Shown: one piece after another, positions 1 through 10,753 of the stretch | Layout: each line of letters begins with the position of its first letter | How positions within the stretch are numbered: position 1 is the first letter of the stretch | Assembly (NCBI GenBank): GCA_902619675.1 | Contig: CACNFA010000003.1 | Coordinates: 1 to 64,000, forward strand | DNA length: 64,000 bases | Reading direction: 5' to 3' | Origin: an uncultured Pelagibacteraceae bacterium | Lineage (GTDB): Bacteria; Pseudomonadota; Alphaproteobacteria; Pelagibacterales; Pelagibacteraceae | The notes under the pieces: model-generated | What the model was told of the DNA's origin: nothing | What the model saw: only the letters and a program-made list of their open reading frames with translations | Database searches by the model: none | Translations under genes and position numbers: made by a program

Positions 1-87
1 AGAGATGAAGCCTATGCAAAAGAAAACAAGCTTGGCTTATGGGAAGGATCTTTCATGATGCCAGAAAAATGGAGAAAGCTTAATTAA
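1..87 (+). CDS. C-terminal end of a truncated ORF, thermonuclease (SNase)-like
   Basis: Frame 1 reads RDEAYAKENKLGLWEGSFMMPEKWRKLN* to TAA at 85-87; resembles SNase C-termini. Confidence 0.5.
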   Translation, partial: RDEAYAKENKLGLWEGSFMMPEKWRKLN

Positions 88-107
88 TTTCTAGTATAAA
101 TTAGTAA

Positions 108-707
108 GTGATTCATTTTAAAAAAATTATATTAATTTTAATTTTATTTATTCTTACCGCATGCTCTTCGATTCCAAAAAATACGCAAAATAGTTGTGCA
201 ATTTTTGAGGAAAGATATCTTTGGTATAAACATACAAAAGCCTCGTATGAAAGATGGGGAGCACCTATTCATTTACAATTAGCCTTTGTCAAAAAAGAAA
301 GTGACTTCAATTGGTTAGCTAAACCACCAAGGACTAAACTTTTCAAAGTCATACCTTTTAAAAGGCCATCATCTTCATTTGGTTACTCGCAAGCAGTTAA
401 AGGAACTTGGGAGCAGTATAAACGAGAAACAAATAATCCTTTAGCAACTAGAGCTAGATTTAAAGACTCAGTAGACTTTATTGGGTGGTACATTAATAAA
501 ACAAATAAAATACTGAAAATTTCAAAAAAAAATGCATACAAACAATATCTGGCTTACTACAAAGGATGGGGTGATTACAAAAATTACTCAAAAGATAAAA
601 AAGCTATAATTTATGCAAGGTCAGTCAAAGATATGGCAAATAAATATAGGAAACAATTAACGCTCTGTAAAAAAAATTTAGATAAAAATAAGTATATTAT
701 TTTTTAA
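108..707 (+). CDS. Lipoprotein with lytic-transglycosylase-like (SLT) domain
   Basis: Lipobox LTACSS; KKESDFNW and SSSFGYSQAVKGTWEQYK resemble SLT motifs. Confidence 0.6.
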   Translation: MIHFKKIILILILFILTACSSIPKNTQNSCAIFEERYLWYKHTKASYERWGAPIHLQLAFVKKESDFNWLAKPPRTKLFKVIPFKRPSSSFGYSQAVKGTWEQYKRETNNPLATRARFKDSVDFIGWYINKTNKILKISKKNAYKQYLAYYKGWGDYKNYSKDKKAIIYARSVKDMANKYRKQLTLCKKNLDKNKYIIF

Positions 708-3700
708 GTTGTTTTTGTAATTCAATTTCAACAGCATCTATTCTTTGCGTGCCTTTACCAACAATTGTATAAACAGTAGGAATGACATATAGAGTAAAGA
801 AAGTAGAGAATAACATGCCTCCAAATATTGTTATTCCTACAGTTAACCTACTTGCTGCACCTGGGCCTGTTCCTAATATTAGAGGAAGGACACCGATAAT
901 AGTTGAAATACTTGTCATCAAAATTGGTCTTAATCTTATTGAAGCCGCCTCAAATACTGCAACTTCTAAATTTTTGCCCTCTTTTCTCAATTGATTAGCA
1001 AACTCAACTATTAGTATTCCATTTTTAGCAGACAAACCAATTAATATAATTAAAGCTATCTGACTATAAACATTTAATGAGGATCCAACTACTAAAATAC
1101 CAATTAATCCTCCTAGTATTGCCATCGGCACAGTTAACATTATTGTAAGCGGATGCCTCCAACTTTCAAACTGAGCACTCATCGCCAGATAAGCAGTAAC
1201 TAAAGCCAGCGCAAATATTACATATAACTCAGTATTAGTTTTTTTATATTCTTCACTTTCACCCTTATAGGCAATTCTTGCTTGGGGAGTATTTTGCTCT
1301 ACAACATTGACCAAAAATTTTAAAGCTTGATCTAAGGAATAATCCCCGACAAGTCTCGCAGAAATTGTAACTGCTTTTTGTCTATTATATCTTGCTAAAA
1401 ACGGAGATTGACCTTCTTCATTGTAATCTACCAAGTTAGATATTGATACAAGTTTACCATTATTTTTTGATCTAATAAAAACTTTACTAATACTATCAGG
1501 CTCTTGTCTGTCTTTTAAATCGCCTTGTAAAATAATTGAATATTCTTTTCCATCCCTCGTAAAATTTGTAACTCTTTTTGACCCAAAGATCGTTTCTATA
1601 GTTTTGCCGATATCTTCTGTGGAAACTCCTAAGTCTGCAGCTTTTTTTTGGTCAATTTTTACATTTAATTGTGGTTTGTTTAAATCAAAGTCATCTTGTA
1701 TAGAAGTAAGACCTGGATTTTTCCTGGCTTCACTTTTAATGATTTCTTTCCATTGAATTAATTGGTCGTAAGTATTTCCTAGAATCACAAATTGTACTGG
1801 ACTTTCAATTCCTCCAGTTCTTATACCTTGAGGCATTATTGGAAAAGCCAAAACACCTGGGACCTTACTGATCTCTCTAAAAGACTCTCGCATAATTTGT
1901 ACTCCATGACGGTCTCTTTTTTTCCAAGGTTCTAAAAGAACAATAATGAAACCACTGTTAACTTGTTTTGCAGACTTTCCAAAGCCAGGGACACGCATAA
2001 TCAATCGTCTATATTCTCCATCTCCAACTTTTGGCAATAATAAATTTTCAATTTCTTCAGCTCGATCCTTTGTAAAATTAAAGCCAGAACCTTGTGGGGC
2101 CTTTACAATTATAAAAAAAGCACCCCTATCTTCAGGAGCAATTAATTCTTTTTTAGTAAAATTAAAAAAGAAAATAGTTAGTGCAAGCGTTGCTAATAAA
2201 AAAATTGTGATTGTTTTTCTTTTTTTTATCCATTCCAGTAAAGAAATTTTATAAAGATAAGTAAGTTTATTTAGTAAATTTTCAAATTTTAAAACAGTTT
2301 TGGACTTTTTCATATTTTTTTGAAGAAACTTACTCGCTAGCATTGGACTCAATGATAGGGCGACAAAGCTAGATATAATAACTGCTGAAGCAAGAGTGAT
2401 AGCAGTTTGTGTAAATAAAACACCTGTAATCCCTTTTATAAATATCAATGGAATAAAAACTGCAACAAGTACAACTGTAGTTGCAATTATTGCAAAAGAA
2501 ACCTGTTTAGCTCCCTTGTAAGCTGCGACTAAGGGAGTATCTCCCAACTCAATTCTTCTCACAATATTTTCGAGCATTACAATTGCATCATCTACAACTA
2601 TTCCTATCGCAAGTACTAAAGCCATTAATGTAAAAAGGTTTATTGAAAAATCAAAAATATAAATAGATAGGAAAGTTGAAATTAAAGAGACTGGTAAAGC
2701 AATTATTGGTACTATTAATGCTCTTACATTACCTAAAAACAAATAAATTATAATTGTTACTAAAATTAGAGCAATTATAAGAGTTTTATAAACCTCTTTA
2801 ATTGCAGTTTTAATATAATTACTTCTGTCAAAAGATACTTCTAGAGCTGTTCCAGGCGGAAGACTCGGTTCTAATTCTTTAATTTTGTTTTTAATTCCAT
2901 TTGCTACAGCAATAGTGTTTGCATCAGACTGTTGATATATTCCAATTCCTACAACTTGTTTACCGTTTCCTTTAAAAATAGTCCTGGTAGACTCTGCTCC
3001 TAATTCAATTCTTGATACGTCAGATAGAGTGATTATTGATCCGTCTTTTGATCTTTTAAGAGGTAAGTTTTTATAATTTTCTACATCTTCGTAGGCTTTA
3101 TCAAGTTTAATTGTTAAATCTATATCTCTAGACTCAATTCTTCCTGCTGGAAACTCCACATTTTCTCTTCTTAAAACTGCCTCAACCTCTTGAGTAGTCA
3201 GATCCCTTGCCGCTAGAGCTAAAGGGTCGAGCCAAACTCTCAACGATAACTCTCTCTCTCCACCAAGTCTCACTCTACCTACGCCATCAACTGTCGAAAA
3301 AGTATCTGTTAAATATCTATCTGCGAAATCAGTAAGTTCTAAATCAGTCATTGTATCTGAACTGAAAGATAACCACATGGTAGTACGCATTTGACCACTT
3401 TGTTTGAAGATTTCTGGTTGATCTGCCCCTTCGGGTAAATTATCTAAAACTCTAGAAACTGAGCTTCTAACATCATTAGCCACATCATCTAAATCTAAAT
3501 TATTTTCGAATGTTAATGTTATCCTGGAACCCTCGTCTTCACTGAAAGAATCAATCGTTTCTAATCCGGGGGTCCCACCAACAAAATCCTCAATTTTTTG
3601 AGTAATTTGGGTATCTACAATTTCAGCAGATGCACCTTTATATTCAGTTTGAATAGTTACTACAGGTGGTTGCACATCTGGTAGTTCATCTGTAGGTATT

Positions 3701-3792
3701 TCTTGAAAAGTTATAAGACCAAAAATAACTAGAATTAAACTCATCACAGAAGCAACAACAGGTCTTTTTATTGATAGGTCTGTTAAAAACAT
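697..3792 (-). CDS. RND-family efflux transporter permease (AcrB/MexF-like)
   Basis: 1031 aa, N-terminal FLTDLSIKRPVVASVMSL, repeated TM blocks typical of HAE1 RND pumps. Confidence 0.93.
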   Translation of the reverse strand: MFLTDLSIKRPVVASVMSLILVIFGLITFQEIPTDELPDVQPPVVTIQTEYKGASAEIVDTQITQKIEDFVGGTPGLETIDSFSEDEGSRITLTFENNLDLDDVANDVRSSVSRVLDNLPEGADQPEIFKQSGQMRTTMWLSFSSDTMTDLELTDFADRYLTDTFSTVDGVGRVRLGGERELSLRVWLDPLALAARDLTTQEVEAVLRRENVEFPAGRIESRDIDLTIKLDKAYEDVENYKNLPLKRSKDGSIITLSDVSRIELGAESTRTIFKGNGKQVVGIGIYQQSDANTIAVANGIKNKIKELEPSLPPGTALEVSFDRSNYIKTAIKEVYKTLIIALILVTIIIYLFLGNVRALIVPIIALPVSLISTFLSIYIFDFSINLFTLMALVLAIGIVVDDAIVMLENIVRRIELGDTPLVAAYKGAKQVSFAIIATTVVLVAVFIPLIFIKGITGVLFTQTAITLASAVIISSFVALSLSPMLASKFLQKNMKKSKTVLKFENLLNKLTYLYKISLLEWIKKRKTITIFLLATLALTIFFFNFTKKELIAPEDRGAFFIIVKAPQGSGFNFTKDRAEEIENLLLPKVGDGEYRRLIMRVPGFGKSAKQVNSGFIIVLLEPWKKRDRHGVQIMRESFREISKVPGVLAFPIMPQGIRTGGIESPVQFVILGNTYDQLIQWKEIIKSEARKNPGLTSIQDDFDLNKPQLNVKIDQKKAADLGVSTEDIGKTIETIFGSKRVTNFTRDGKEYSIILQGDLKDRQEPDSISKVFIRSKNNGKLVSISNLVDYNEEGQSPFLARYNRQKAVTISARLVGDYSLDQALKFLVNVVEQNTPQARIAYKGESEEYKKTNTELYVIFALALVTAYLAMSAQFESWRHPLTIMLTVPMAILGGLIGILVVGSSLNVYSQIALIILIGLSAKNGILIVEFANQLRKEGKNLEVAVFEAASIRLRPILMTSISTIIGVLPLILGTGPGAASRLTVGITIFGGMLFSTFFTLYVIPTVYTIVGKGTQRIDAVEIELQKQLKK

Positions 3793-3799
3793 TTTGATT

Positions 3800-4666
3800 T
3801 TAAGGGTTAATAATTTTTACTTTAGCTTTACTTCTAACTTTTGAAACACCTTCACTCACAACTACGTCACCTTCATTAATTCCTGCTAAAACGGATACTC
3901 TGCCGAAATTTCTTTTTCCTATTTGAATATTCTTTTTTTCAGCTATTTCATCTTCTACAATATAAACAAATGCAGTGTTGCCTTGTATTGTAACAGCACT
4001 TTCTGGCACTCCGATTTCTTCTGTTTCGTCATAAATTATTTTTATGGTCATGAGTTGTCCGGGTATTATTTCAAATTTTGAATTGTCCACTAACACTCTT
4101 GATAAAATTGATCTAGTAGATGGATCAATACGAGAGCTTATTGTTTCAACCTTTCCATTAAATACTTTGTTAAACGCTGAACTCGTAATTTCTGCTTTTA
4201 ACCCTGGTTTTAAAACGCTTACGTAATTTTCAGGAATTTTAATGTCAATTACGACTCTCTTTAAATCATCAAGAGTAACAATTAAACTTTCTGTTCCTAG
4301 TACACCCTGAGCTATTTCTCTTTTTCCCAACTTTCCCTCAAAATCAGCAAGAATATTAGAGCCATCTCGAAGGTTCAAAATAATCTCTCCTTCTTTTACA
4401 AATCTATTATCAATATTTAGTTTACCTAAAATGTCACTTTTTTTAATTCTATAAGATTTTGAATTTTGAGCTATAGCTGTACCAAAAGTTTCAATGCTAT
4501 TATAAAAAATAGATTTTTCTACTTTTGTTACAATTACTCCAGGAGCAGGCCTAATACTAAATTTTTTTTGAAAATGTAATCCGATAAAATGACGAGCAGC
4601 TATAATTGCAAAAATAGCAATAAAAAAAACGATTAAAAAAGTCTTAAATTTAGTTGAAGTTTTCAT
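3800..4666 (-). CDS. RND efflux periplasmic adaptor (membrane fusion protein)
   Basis: 288 aa, signal anchor, HlyD/MFP-type sequence, adjacent to RND permease. Confidence 0.88.
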   Translation of the reverse strand: MKTSTKFKTFLIVFFIAIFAIIAARHFIGLHFQKKFSIRPAPGVIVTKVEKSIFYNSIETFGTAIAQNSKSYRIKKSDILGKLNIDNRFVKEGEIILNLRDGSNILADFEGKLGKREIAQGVLGTESLIVTLDDLKRVVIDIKIPENYVSVLKPGLKAEITSSAFNKVFNGKVETISSRIDPSTRSILSRVLVDNSKFEIIPGQLMTIKIIYDETEEIGVPESAVTIQGNTAFVYIVEDEIAEKKNIQIGKRNFGRVSVLAGINEGDVVVSEGVSKVRSKAKVKIINP

Positions 4667-5480
4667 TATTTTTTAAACCGTACTCAGCCCACGAACCATC
4701 GTATATTTTTGGTTTTTTATCAGTTATTAAAGAATTAGCTAGTCCTAAAATGCAAGCCGTGATACCTGAGCCGCAGCTAAAAGCTATATCTTTACTAGTA
4801 GATATTTTTCTAACTTTAAAAATATCAATTAATTCCTCCTTTTTTTTAAAAGATCTATCTTTATTAATTAACAATTGAAACGGTAAATTTTTTGACCCCT
4901 CTATATGACCACTTTTCATTCCCTTTCTAGGTTCAGGCTCCAGTCCTAAAAATCTCTTTTCTCCTCTTGCATCAACTAATTGAAATTTATTGTTTTTAAT
5001 ATTTTTATTAATTTGATCTTTGGTTATCACCAAAGACGACTCCTCCGATGCTTTATATTTAGTTTTTGTTACCTTAATTATTTCTTTTGATACTGGTTTT
5101 TTCTCACTAAGCCATTTATTGAAATTTCCATTTAAAACTGAAATCAGATCAGGATTATGTCCAAAATAAATAAACATGTACCAAACTCTACAAGCACTGA
5201 ATACATCAGAATTGTCATAAACAATTATATGATCAGAATTTTTAATCCCAAGGTTAGCAACAATTTTTTCCCAATCATTTTTAGAAGGTAACATATGAGG
5301 TAATGGCGAATCCTGATTTGAATATTTATCTATGTCAAAAAAAATTGAATTTTTGATATGATTTGTTTTAAATTCCTCCTCTGCATTTCTTTCGGAATTA
5401 GGAAGGTGCCAAGAAGCATCTAGTATTTTAACTTTATCTATATTTTTTTCTAACCAATCTAAAGAAACTAATTGTTTCAT
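4650..5480 (-). CDS. Sulfurtransferase (rhodanese, 3-mercaptopyruvate type)
   Basis: Two rhodanese-like halves, active-site loop CGSGITAC. Confidence 0.88.
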   Translation of the reverse strand: MKQLVSLDWLEKNIDKVKILDASWHLPNSERNAEEEFKTNHIKNSIFFDIDKYSNQDSPLPHMLPSKNDWEKIVANLGIKNSDHIIVYDNSDVFSACRVWYMFIYFGHNPDLISVLNGNFNKWLSEKKPVSKEIIKVTKTKYKASEESSLVITKDQINKNIKNNKFQLVDARGEKRFLGLEPEPRKGMKSGHIEGSKNLPFQLLINKDRSFKKKEELIDIFKVRKISTSKDIAFSCGSGITACILGLANSLITDKKPKIYDGSWAEYGLKNNENFN

Positions 5481-5926
5481 TATTTATTCTTTTCAATATA
5501 CTTTTGATGATATGTCTCGGCTTTACAATAATTCCTTATTTTTGAAATATTTGTTTGGATCCTCCCATCAAATTTTTTGTTATATTCACCCAGGATCTCT
5601 AATGCATCTTTTTTTTGTTCTTCTGTCTCATAGAAGATTTCACTTCTATATTGAGTCCCAATATCAGGAAATTGCATATCTTTTTGTGTTGGATCGTGCA
5701 TTTTAAAAAACAAATCTAATATCTTTTTAAAAGAAATTTTATTCTCATCAAAAGTCAACCTGACAACTTCTGCATGACCTGAATTTCCAGTACACACCTC
5801 TTCATAGGTAACGTTATCACTTTGGCCACCTGCATAGCCTACTTCTGTATGAATTATACCCGGTTTAGATTTAAAGTTTTCCTCAGGCTTCCAAAAACAT
5901 CCAAGTGCGAGTGTACATTTCTGCAT
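5480..5926 (-). CDS. msrA: Peptide-methionine (S)-S-oxide reductase
   Basis: GCFW catalytic motif, GYAGG, QYRSEIFY. Confidence 0.92.
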   Translation of the reverse strand: MQKCTLALGCFWKPEENFKSKPGIIHTEVGYAGGQSDNVTYEEVCTGNSGHAEVVRLTFDENKISFKKILDLFFKMHDPTQKDMQFPDIGTQYRSEIFYETEEQKKDALEILGEYNKKFDGRIQTNISKIRNYCKAETYHQKYIEKNK

Positions 5927-5965
5927 AAGTTAATTAATATATTTTGAAGTAGAAAGGATAGTAAA

Positions 5966-6847
5966 TTGTTAACCCAAAATCAAATAGGCGTATTGTACAT
6001 GGTAGGAAGTGTAATTTGCTTTTCTATAATGGATATTTGCGTAAAATGGCTTGATTACTATCCTGTTGGCCAAGTTTTATTTTTAAGATTCTTTATTGGG
6101 TTTATCCCAATTTTTTTTATTATACCAAGAGATAAAATATTTAGTTTTTATAAAACGTCTAGACCTGGTCTGCATGCGTTCCGTGCAATTTCTGGAGCCG
6201 CAGCAATTATTGCTTTATTTATTGGATTAAGAGAACTACCATTAGCAGATGTAGTATCATTAACTTTTGGTGGTCCGATATTTGTAACTGTAGCTTCAAT
6301 ATTTTTTTTATCTGAAAGGGTTGGAATAAAAAGATGGTCAGCTGTATTTTTAGGTTTTATTGGAATGTTAATGATTGTGCAACCTGCTTTTATAGATTTA
6401 AATTATTTCTATATTACCCCAATAGTGTTTTGTATTTTCTTTGCGTGCGTAGCTATTAGCGTAAGATCTTTATCAAAAACAGAGCCTAATTATACGATAG
6501 CGTTTTATTTTACTTTTCTTTGTACTTTACTTGGTCTTGGATCTATATTTTTCGTGGAGTGGAAATTACCAACATTAATAGACTTAATTATATTTATTGT
6601 AATGGGTTTATGCGGAAGTATAGCAAATCTTCTATTAACACAAAGTTATAGACTAGCCGAAGCATCATTGGTTACACCAATTAAATATTTGAGTCTCGTG
6701 TTTGCAATTGTATTTGGATTTTTAATTTGGAGTGAAGTGCCCAAGATTTTGACACTATTTGGAGCACTATTAGTCATTGCAAGTTCGTTAATAATATTTG
6801 TGAGGGAAACTCAACTTAAAAAACAAATAGATAACCCAAGAGTATGA
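5966..6847 (+). CDS. DMT/EamA-family transporter
   Basis: About 10 TM helices, EamA-like repeats. Confidence 0.85.
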   Translation: MLTQNQIGVLYMVGSVICFSIMDICVKWLDYYPVGQVLFLRFFIGFIPIFFIIPRDKIFSFYKTSRPGLHAFRAISGAAAIIALFIGLRELPLADVVSLTFGGPIFVTVASIFFLSERVGIKRWSAVFLGFIGMLMIVQPAFIDLNYFYITPIVFCIFFACVAISVRSLSKTEPNYTIAFYFTFLCTLLGLGSIFFVEWKLPTLIDLIIFIVMGLCGSIANLLLTQSYRLAEASLVTPIKYLSLVFAIVFGFLIWSEVPKILTLFGALLVIASSLIIFVRETQLKKQIDNPRV

Positions 6848-7467
6848 GAAAGCCAAGATATTGGAATAAGGCAAAATCTGTTTTGTCTAAAAAAGATAAA
6901 GTAATGAAAAAATTAATCAATTCTTACAAAGATGGAGCACTTGTAACAAGAAATGATGTTTTTTTTTCACTTTGTAAAAGTATTATTGGCCAGCAAATAA
7001 GTGTAGCTGCAGCTAATTCAGTCTTTTCCAGATTTGAGAAAAGTTGCAAAGGAAAAATAAATGCAAAAAATGTAAATAAATTATCTTCTAAATCTTTAAA
7101 AAAATGTGGGTTAAGCAGACAAAAAGTGAGAGGTATAAAAGACTTAGCAAAAAAAATTATCAAAAATGAATTTAAACCACATTTGATAAAAAAAATGACT
7201 GATGAAGAAGCCATCGAATATTTATCTAACCTAAGGCAAATTGGAAGATGGTCTGCTGAAATGATTTTGCTTTTTACATTTAATAGGTCAAATATTTGGC
7301 CATTACAAGACATAGGTTTACTTAGAGCAATTTCAAATAATTATAAAAAAAAATATTTTCCACCAAAGACTTTTTTAAAAAAACTATATAAAAAATTTAG
7401 TCCTTATTGTTCAGTTGCTACCTGGTATTTATGGAGATCAATAGACGACGAGCCAATACAGTATTAA
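6844..7467 (+). CDS. DNA-3-methyladenine glycosylase II-like (HhH-GPD)
   Basis: SLCKSIIGQQIS and LRQIGRWSAEMILLF ... LQDIGLLRA helix-hairpin-helix pattern. Confidence 0.85.
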   Translation: MRKPRYWNKAKSVLSKKDKVMKKLINSYKDGALVTRNDVFFSLCKSIIGQQISVAAANSVFSRFEKSCKGKINAKNVNKLSSKSLKKCGLSRQKVRGIKDLAKKIIKNEFKPHLIKKMTDEEAIEYLSNLRQIGRWSAEMILLFTFNRSNIWPLQDIGLLRAISNNYKKKYFPPKTFLKKLYKKFSPYCSVATWYLWRSIDDEPIQY

Positions 7468-7537
7468 TTTAATTGAAAATATTTGCTATTATTAAATTCT
7501 CTTTTTCAAATATTTCTATTTTTTTGAATTTAATTTT

Positions 7538-8404
7538 TTACTCAGACTCAATTTCTTCAATCAAAAGTTTTAAATCGTTCTTTGTCATTGGTTTATCAAA
7601 TTTTGAAGCAAGAGCATCGAAAGTATCTAAAATAGACATTTCTAATTTAATCTCATTTTTTAAAGGTAGAAAATAATAATTTATTAGTGGGAATGGTAAA
7701 ATTATTTTTGATAAAAATCTTCCCAAAAAACCAAATTTTTTTTTAAGAAAAGTATCTATTCTGATAAATTTTGGTATATAAAAGTTTATAAGGCTATAAA
7801 GTTTTCTAGGTGACATGTGTTTTGTAAAATTTCTCCAAAAATATTTTGGGTTTATTAAGTGTAGATAAAAATCTTTAGCTTTAGTAACATCTAAAGTTAG
7901 TTTACCTCCCTTTTTTAAGTACGAAACACAATTTTGAATAATTTTCTTTTGATTATCTACATTTTGAAGAACACCATATAATACGACAAAGTCAAATACG
8001 TTACTTTTAAAAATATTTTCGTTAGCATTAGTTTTAATAAAATAAACATTATTTATATTTCTTTTAAAATTATTCTTATGATTTATTTTTATTGAGTCAC
8101 TCGAGTCTATGGTAACAATATTAGCTTTAGTCTGTAATAGTATTTCTGTAAATTTTCCAGCTCCAGAACCTACCTCCAATAGGTATTTTCCATCCAAATC
8201 TTCCTTTTTCCACTTACTGTTATTATAAAATCTATCTTTATTCAGATTCAATTTATTAAAAGAATCAAATTGAATTAGAGGGTGTCTTTTATATTCTTCA
8301 AAGAAACTATTACTATAATGTTTTTTATTTTCACTGAAATCTAATAAATATGAATCCTCTAATTTAGATAGGTTCTCATCTAGCAATAATTTTTTTAAAT
8401 TCAT
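7538..8404 (-). CDS. Class I SAM-dependent methyltransferase
   Basis: LLEVGSGAGKFTEIL motif I, VTIDSSDS. Confidence 0.8.
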   Translation of the reverse strand: MNLKKLLLDENLSKLEDSYLLDFSENKKHYSNSFFEEYKRHPLIQFDSFNKLNLNKDRFYNNSKWKKEDLDGKYLLEVGSGAGKFTEILLQTKANIVTIDSSDSIKINHKNNFKRNINNVYFIKTNANENIFKSNVFDFVVLYGVLQNVDNQKKIIQNCVSYLKKGGKLTLDVTKAKDFYLHLINPKYFWRNFTKHMSPRKLYSLINFYIPKFIRIDTFLKKKFGFLGRFLSKIILPFPLINYYFLPLKNEIKLEMSILDTFDALASKFDKPMTKNDLKLLIEEIESE

Positions 8405-8431
8405 TTAATTAAAATAATAAATGATCTTTAA

Positions 8432-8719
8432 TTATACACCCTCAATTGTTAAATGCTGTCGTTCTGCAAATCCAATTAATATATTATGGGCTTCCTGATA
8501 CTCTTTAGATTTATAAAATTCGTTCGCATCATTATAAGAAGGGAACTCTATAATAACAGTTCTTGGTGATTTTTCCCCCTCATTAAAAGTTGACCTTCCG
8601 CCTCTAACTAAAAATTTTCCCTTAAACTTTTCAACTGCTACTTTAGCTTTTATCGCATATTCCTTTAGCTTCTCGTTGTTGCTTATATTTTTATAAACAC
8701 AAACTACATAACCTTTCAT
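8432..8719 (-). CDS. DUF1330-family protein
   Basis: 95 aa, GYVVCVYK...RGGRSTFNEGEKSPRTVIIEFPSYNDA. Confidence 0.75.
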   Translation of the reverse strand: MKGYVVCVYKNISNNEKLKEYAIKAKVAVEKFKGKFLVRGGRSTFNEGEKSPRTVIIEFPSYNDANEFYKSKEYQEAHNILIGFAERQHLTIEGV

Positions 8720-8752
8720 TTACAACTCCTTTAAAATAAATTATTTTTCTTC

Positions 8753-9280
8753 ATGGCAGATAAACTTATCATTGATTGGAAAGAGTACAATCTTATCGTT
8801 GAAAAATTAGCTATTCAAATTCATAAAAGTAAATTTAAACCAAATTTACTAATAGGTATTATGCGAGGTGGTGCGCCAATAATTGATGTTTTAAGCAGAG
8901 TCTTTAAAATAAAATGTGCATATTTAGCCGTTGAGTCGTACTCTGGAGAGGGCACTGAAGATCAACAAGGAGATCTGGTTTTTTCAAGAGAAATGAGTTC
9001 GACCGTACAAGATATGAAAGGTAATATTTTGTTATGTGATGATTTATCAGACACTGGCGTCACACTTAACAAAAGCATTGATTGGTTAAAAAACTATCCT
9101 CCAATTAGAGGAAAGATAAGTGAGATAAAAACTGCAGTTTTGTGGAAGAAAAAAGATTCTTCTTTCGAGCCAGATTTTTGTGCAGAAAGATTAAATGGTA
9201 ATCCTTGGATAGTTCAGCCGTTTGAACACTACGAGGAAATTAGAGTAGAAGACTTAATTAAAAAACATCTAAAAAATTAA
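8753..9280 (+). CDS. Purine phosphoribosyltransferase-like protein
   Basis: PRTase motif ILLCDDLSDTGVTL; convergent with NCS2 permease. Confidence 0.82.
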   Translation: MADKLIIDWKEYNLIVEKLAIQIHKSKFKPNLLIGIMRGGAPIIDVLSRVFKIKCAYLAVESYSGEGTEDQQGDLVFSREMSSTVQDMKGNILLCDDLSDTGVTLNKSIDWLKNYPPIRGKISEIKTAVLWKKKDSSFEPDFCAERLNGNPWIVQPFEHYEEIRVEDLIKKHLKN

Positions 9281-9301
9281 AGGGCCAGCTTCACTGGCCC
9301 T
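9281..9301. terminator. Bidirectional hairpin between convergent genes
   Basis: AGGGCCAG-CTTCA-CTGGCCCT. Confidence 0.7.
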
Positions 9302-9308
9302 AAAATTA

Positions 9309-10619
9309 CTAAGCTACGTAAAAACTTATTACGCTAAATACTGCAATTACCCAAATAGCCGGAGAGGTTTTACCGAATTTTCCAGTAAATATTTGGATTA
9401 GTGCGTATGAAATGAACGCCAATGCAATACCGTTAGAGATACTGTAAGTAAGTGGCATAGTTATCATTGCAACTACCGCCGGACCAGACTCAGCTATATC
9501 ATTCCACTCAATATCTGTAATGTTTCTGACAAACAATATCGCAACATACAATAAAGCTGCGCCATCAATTTCTTTTGGCAGACTTGTTGCTAATGGCGAG
9601 AAGAATAAACACGCTAAAAAGAGAACTCCAATTACTAATGATGTCATTCCGGTTCTTCCTCCTGCTTTTACTCCAGCACCAGACTCCACATAACTTGTAA
9701 CTGTTGTTGTTCCCATCATTGCACCTGCAACTGTGCCAACGCTATCAGATAGCATTGCTTTATTTATATCTTGCACCTTACCTTTTTTATCTACTTTACC
9801 AGCCACATTTGCAACAGATGTTAAAGTTCCAGCTGTATCAAAAAAATCTATGAATAATAAAGTAAAGACTATTGATGCCATACCAGCTGTTAATGCTGCT
9901 TTAAGATCAAATTCAAATAAGTAAGTCATAGGTGGTATAGATCCAACTACTCCATTGAATTTAGCTAAACCTGTAGCCCACGCAATGATACTAAATAAAA
10001 GAATACCTATTATTATATTCCCTCTAATTTTCATTTTCTCTAAAACAATCATAAACACAAAAGCTAAGCAACCAAGAAGCACTAAAGGATTTTTAATATC
10101 ACCAAGAGTAACAAGTGTTACCGGATGATCACCTACAACACCCATTATTTCTAAACCGATGATAGCTAAGAACAATCCTATTCCAGCTCCAATTCCAAGC
10201 TTTAAACTTTTTGGAATTGAATTGATTAACCAAGCTCTTAAAGGTGTTAACGATATTGCCAAGAAGATTACTCCAGCGACTAAAACCGCTCCTAAAGCTG
10301 CTTGAGGTGTATACCCCATTCCAGCTACAACACCGTAGGCAACAAAAGCGTTTATCCCCATTCCAGGTGCTAATCCTATTGGCCATGTTCGTCCATGAAA
10401 CGCCATTATGAAACAAGCAACAGCTGTTGCTAAAATAGTGGCAGTGAAGACCGCACCAAAATCAAAAAAACCTTTTTCTGTTCCAGCGAATTCACCAGAC
10501 AAGATAAAAGGATTTAAAAACATTATGTAAGCCATAGTAAGAAAAGTCGTTACTCCGGCAATTACTTCTGTTTTAAAATTTGTTTTATGTTTTCTATATT
10601 CAAAATATTTTTCCATCAT
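9309..10619 (-). CDS. NCS2-family purine permease (guanine/hypoxanthine type)
   Basis: 436 aa, FKTEVIAGVTTFLTMAYIMFLNP, FFDTAGTL. Confidence 0.92.
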   Translation of the reverse strand: MMEKYFEYRKHKTNFKTEVIAGVTTFLTMAYIMFLNPFILSGEFAGTEKGFFDFGAVFTATILATAVACFIMAFHGRTWPIGLAPGMGINAFVAYGVVAGMGYTPQAALGAVLVAGVIFLAISLTPLRAWLINSIPKSLKLGIGAGIGLFLAIIGLEIMGVVGDHPVTLVTLGDIKNPLVLLGCLAFVFMIVLEKMKIRGNIIIGILLFSIIAWATGLAKFNGVVGSIPPMTYLFEFDLKAALTAGMASIVFTLLFIDFFDTAGTLTSVANVAGKVDKKGKVQDINKAMLSDSVGTVAGAMMGTTTVTSYVESGAGVKAGGRTGMTSLVIGVLFLACLFFSPLATSLPKEIDGAALLYVAILFVRNITDIEWNDIAESGPAVVAMITMPLTYSISNGIALAFISYALIQIFTGKFGKTSPAIWVIAVFSVISFYVA

Positions 10620-10753
10620 AAAAATTAAACCTCCGTTTAAATTTATTACTCTATAAATGTAGTAAAATCTTAACTAAATCGATCATAGCTGTCTCGATTC
10701 AACCCACAGTAAATATATCTGTTTATAACTTTTCGTTATAAAATGAGGCTAAA

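Noticed and set aside
1946-2254. Antisense ORFs in the supplied track (also 782-994, 10129-10416, 45979-46179, 56061-56372 and similar)
   Set aside because: They overlap strong conserved CDSs on the opposite strand or in other frames and show no recognisable family or SD; likely spurious
10620-10745. Purine riboswitch upstream of the NCS2 permease
   Set aside because: The leader has small hairpins (TATAAC-GAAAA-GTTATA; AATCGA..TCGATT), but I cannot find the conserved purine-aptamer core
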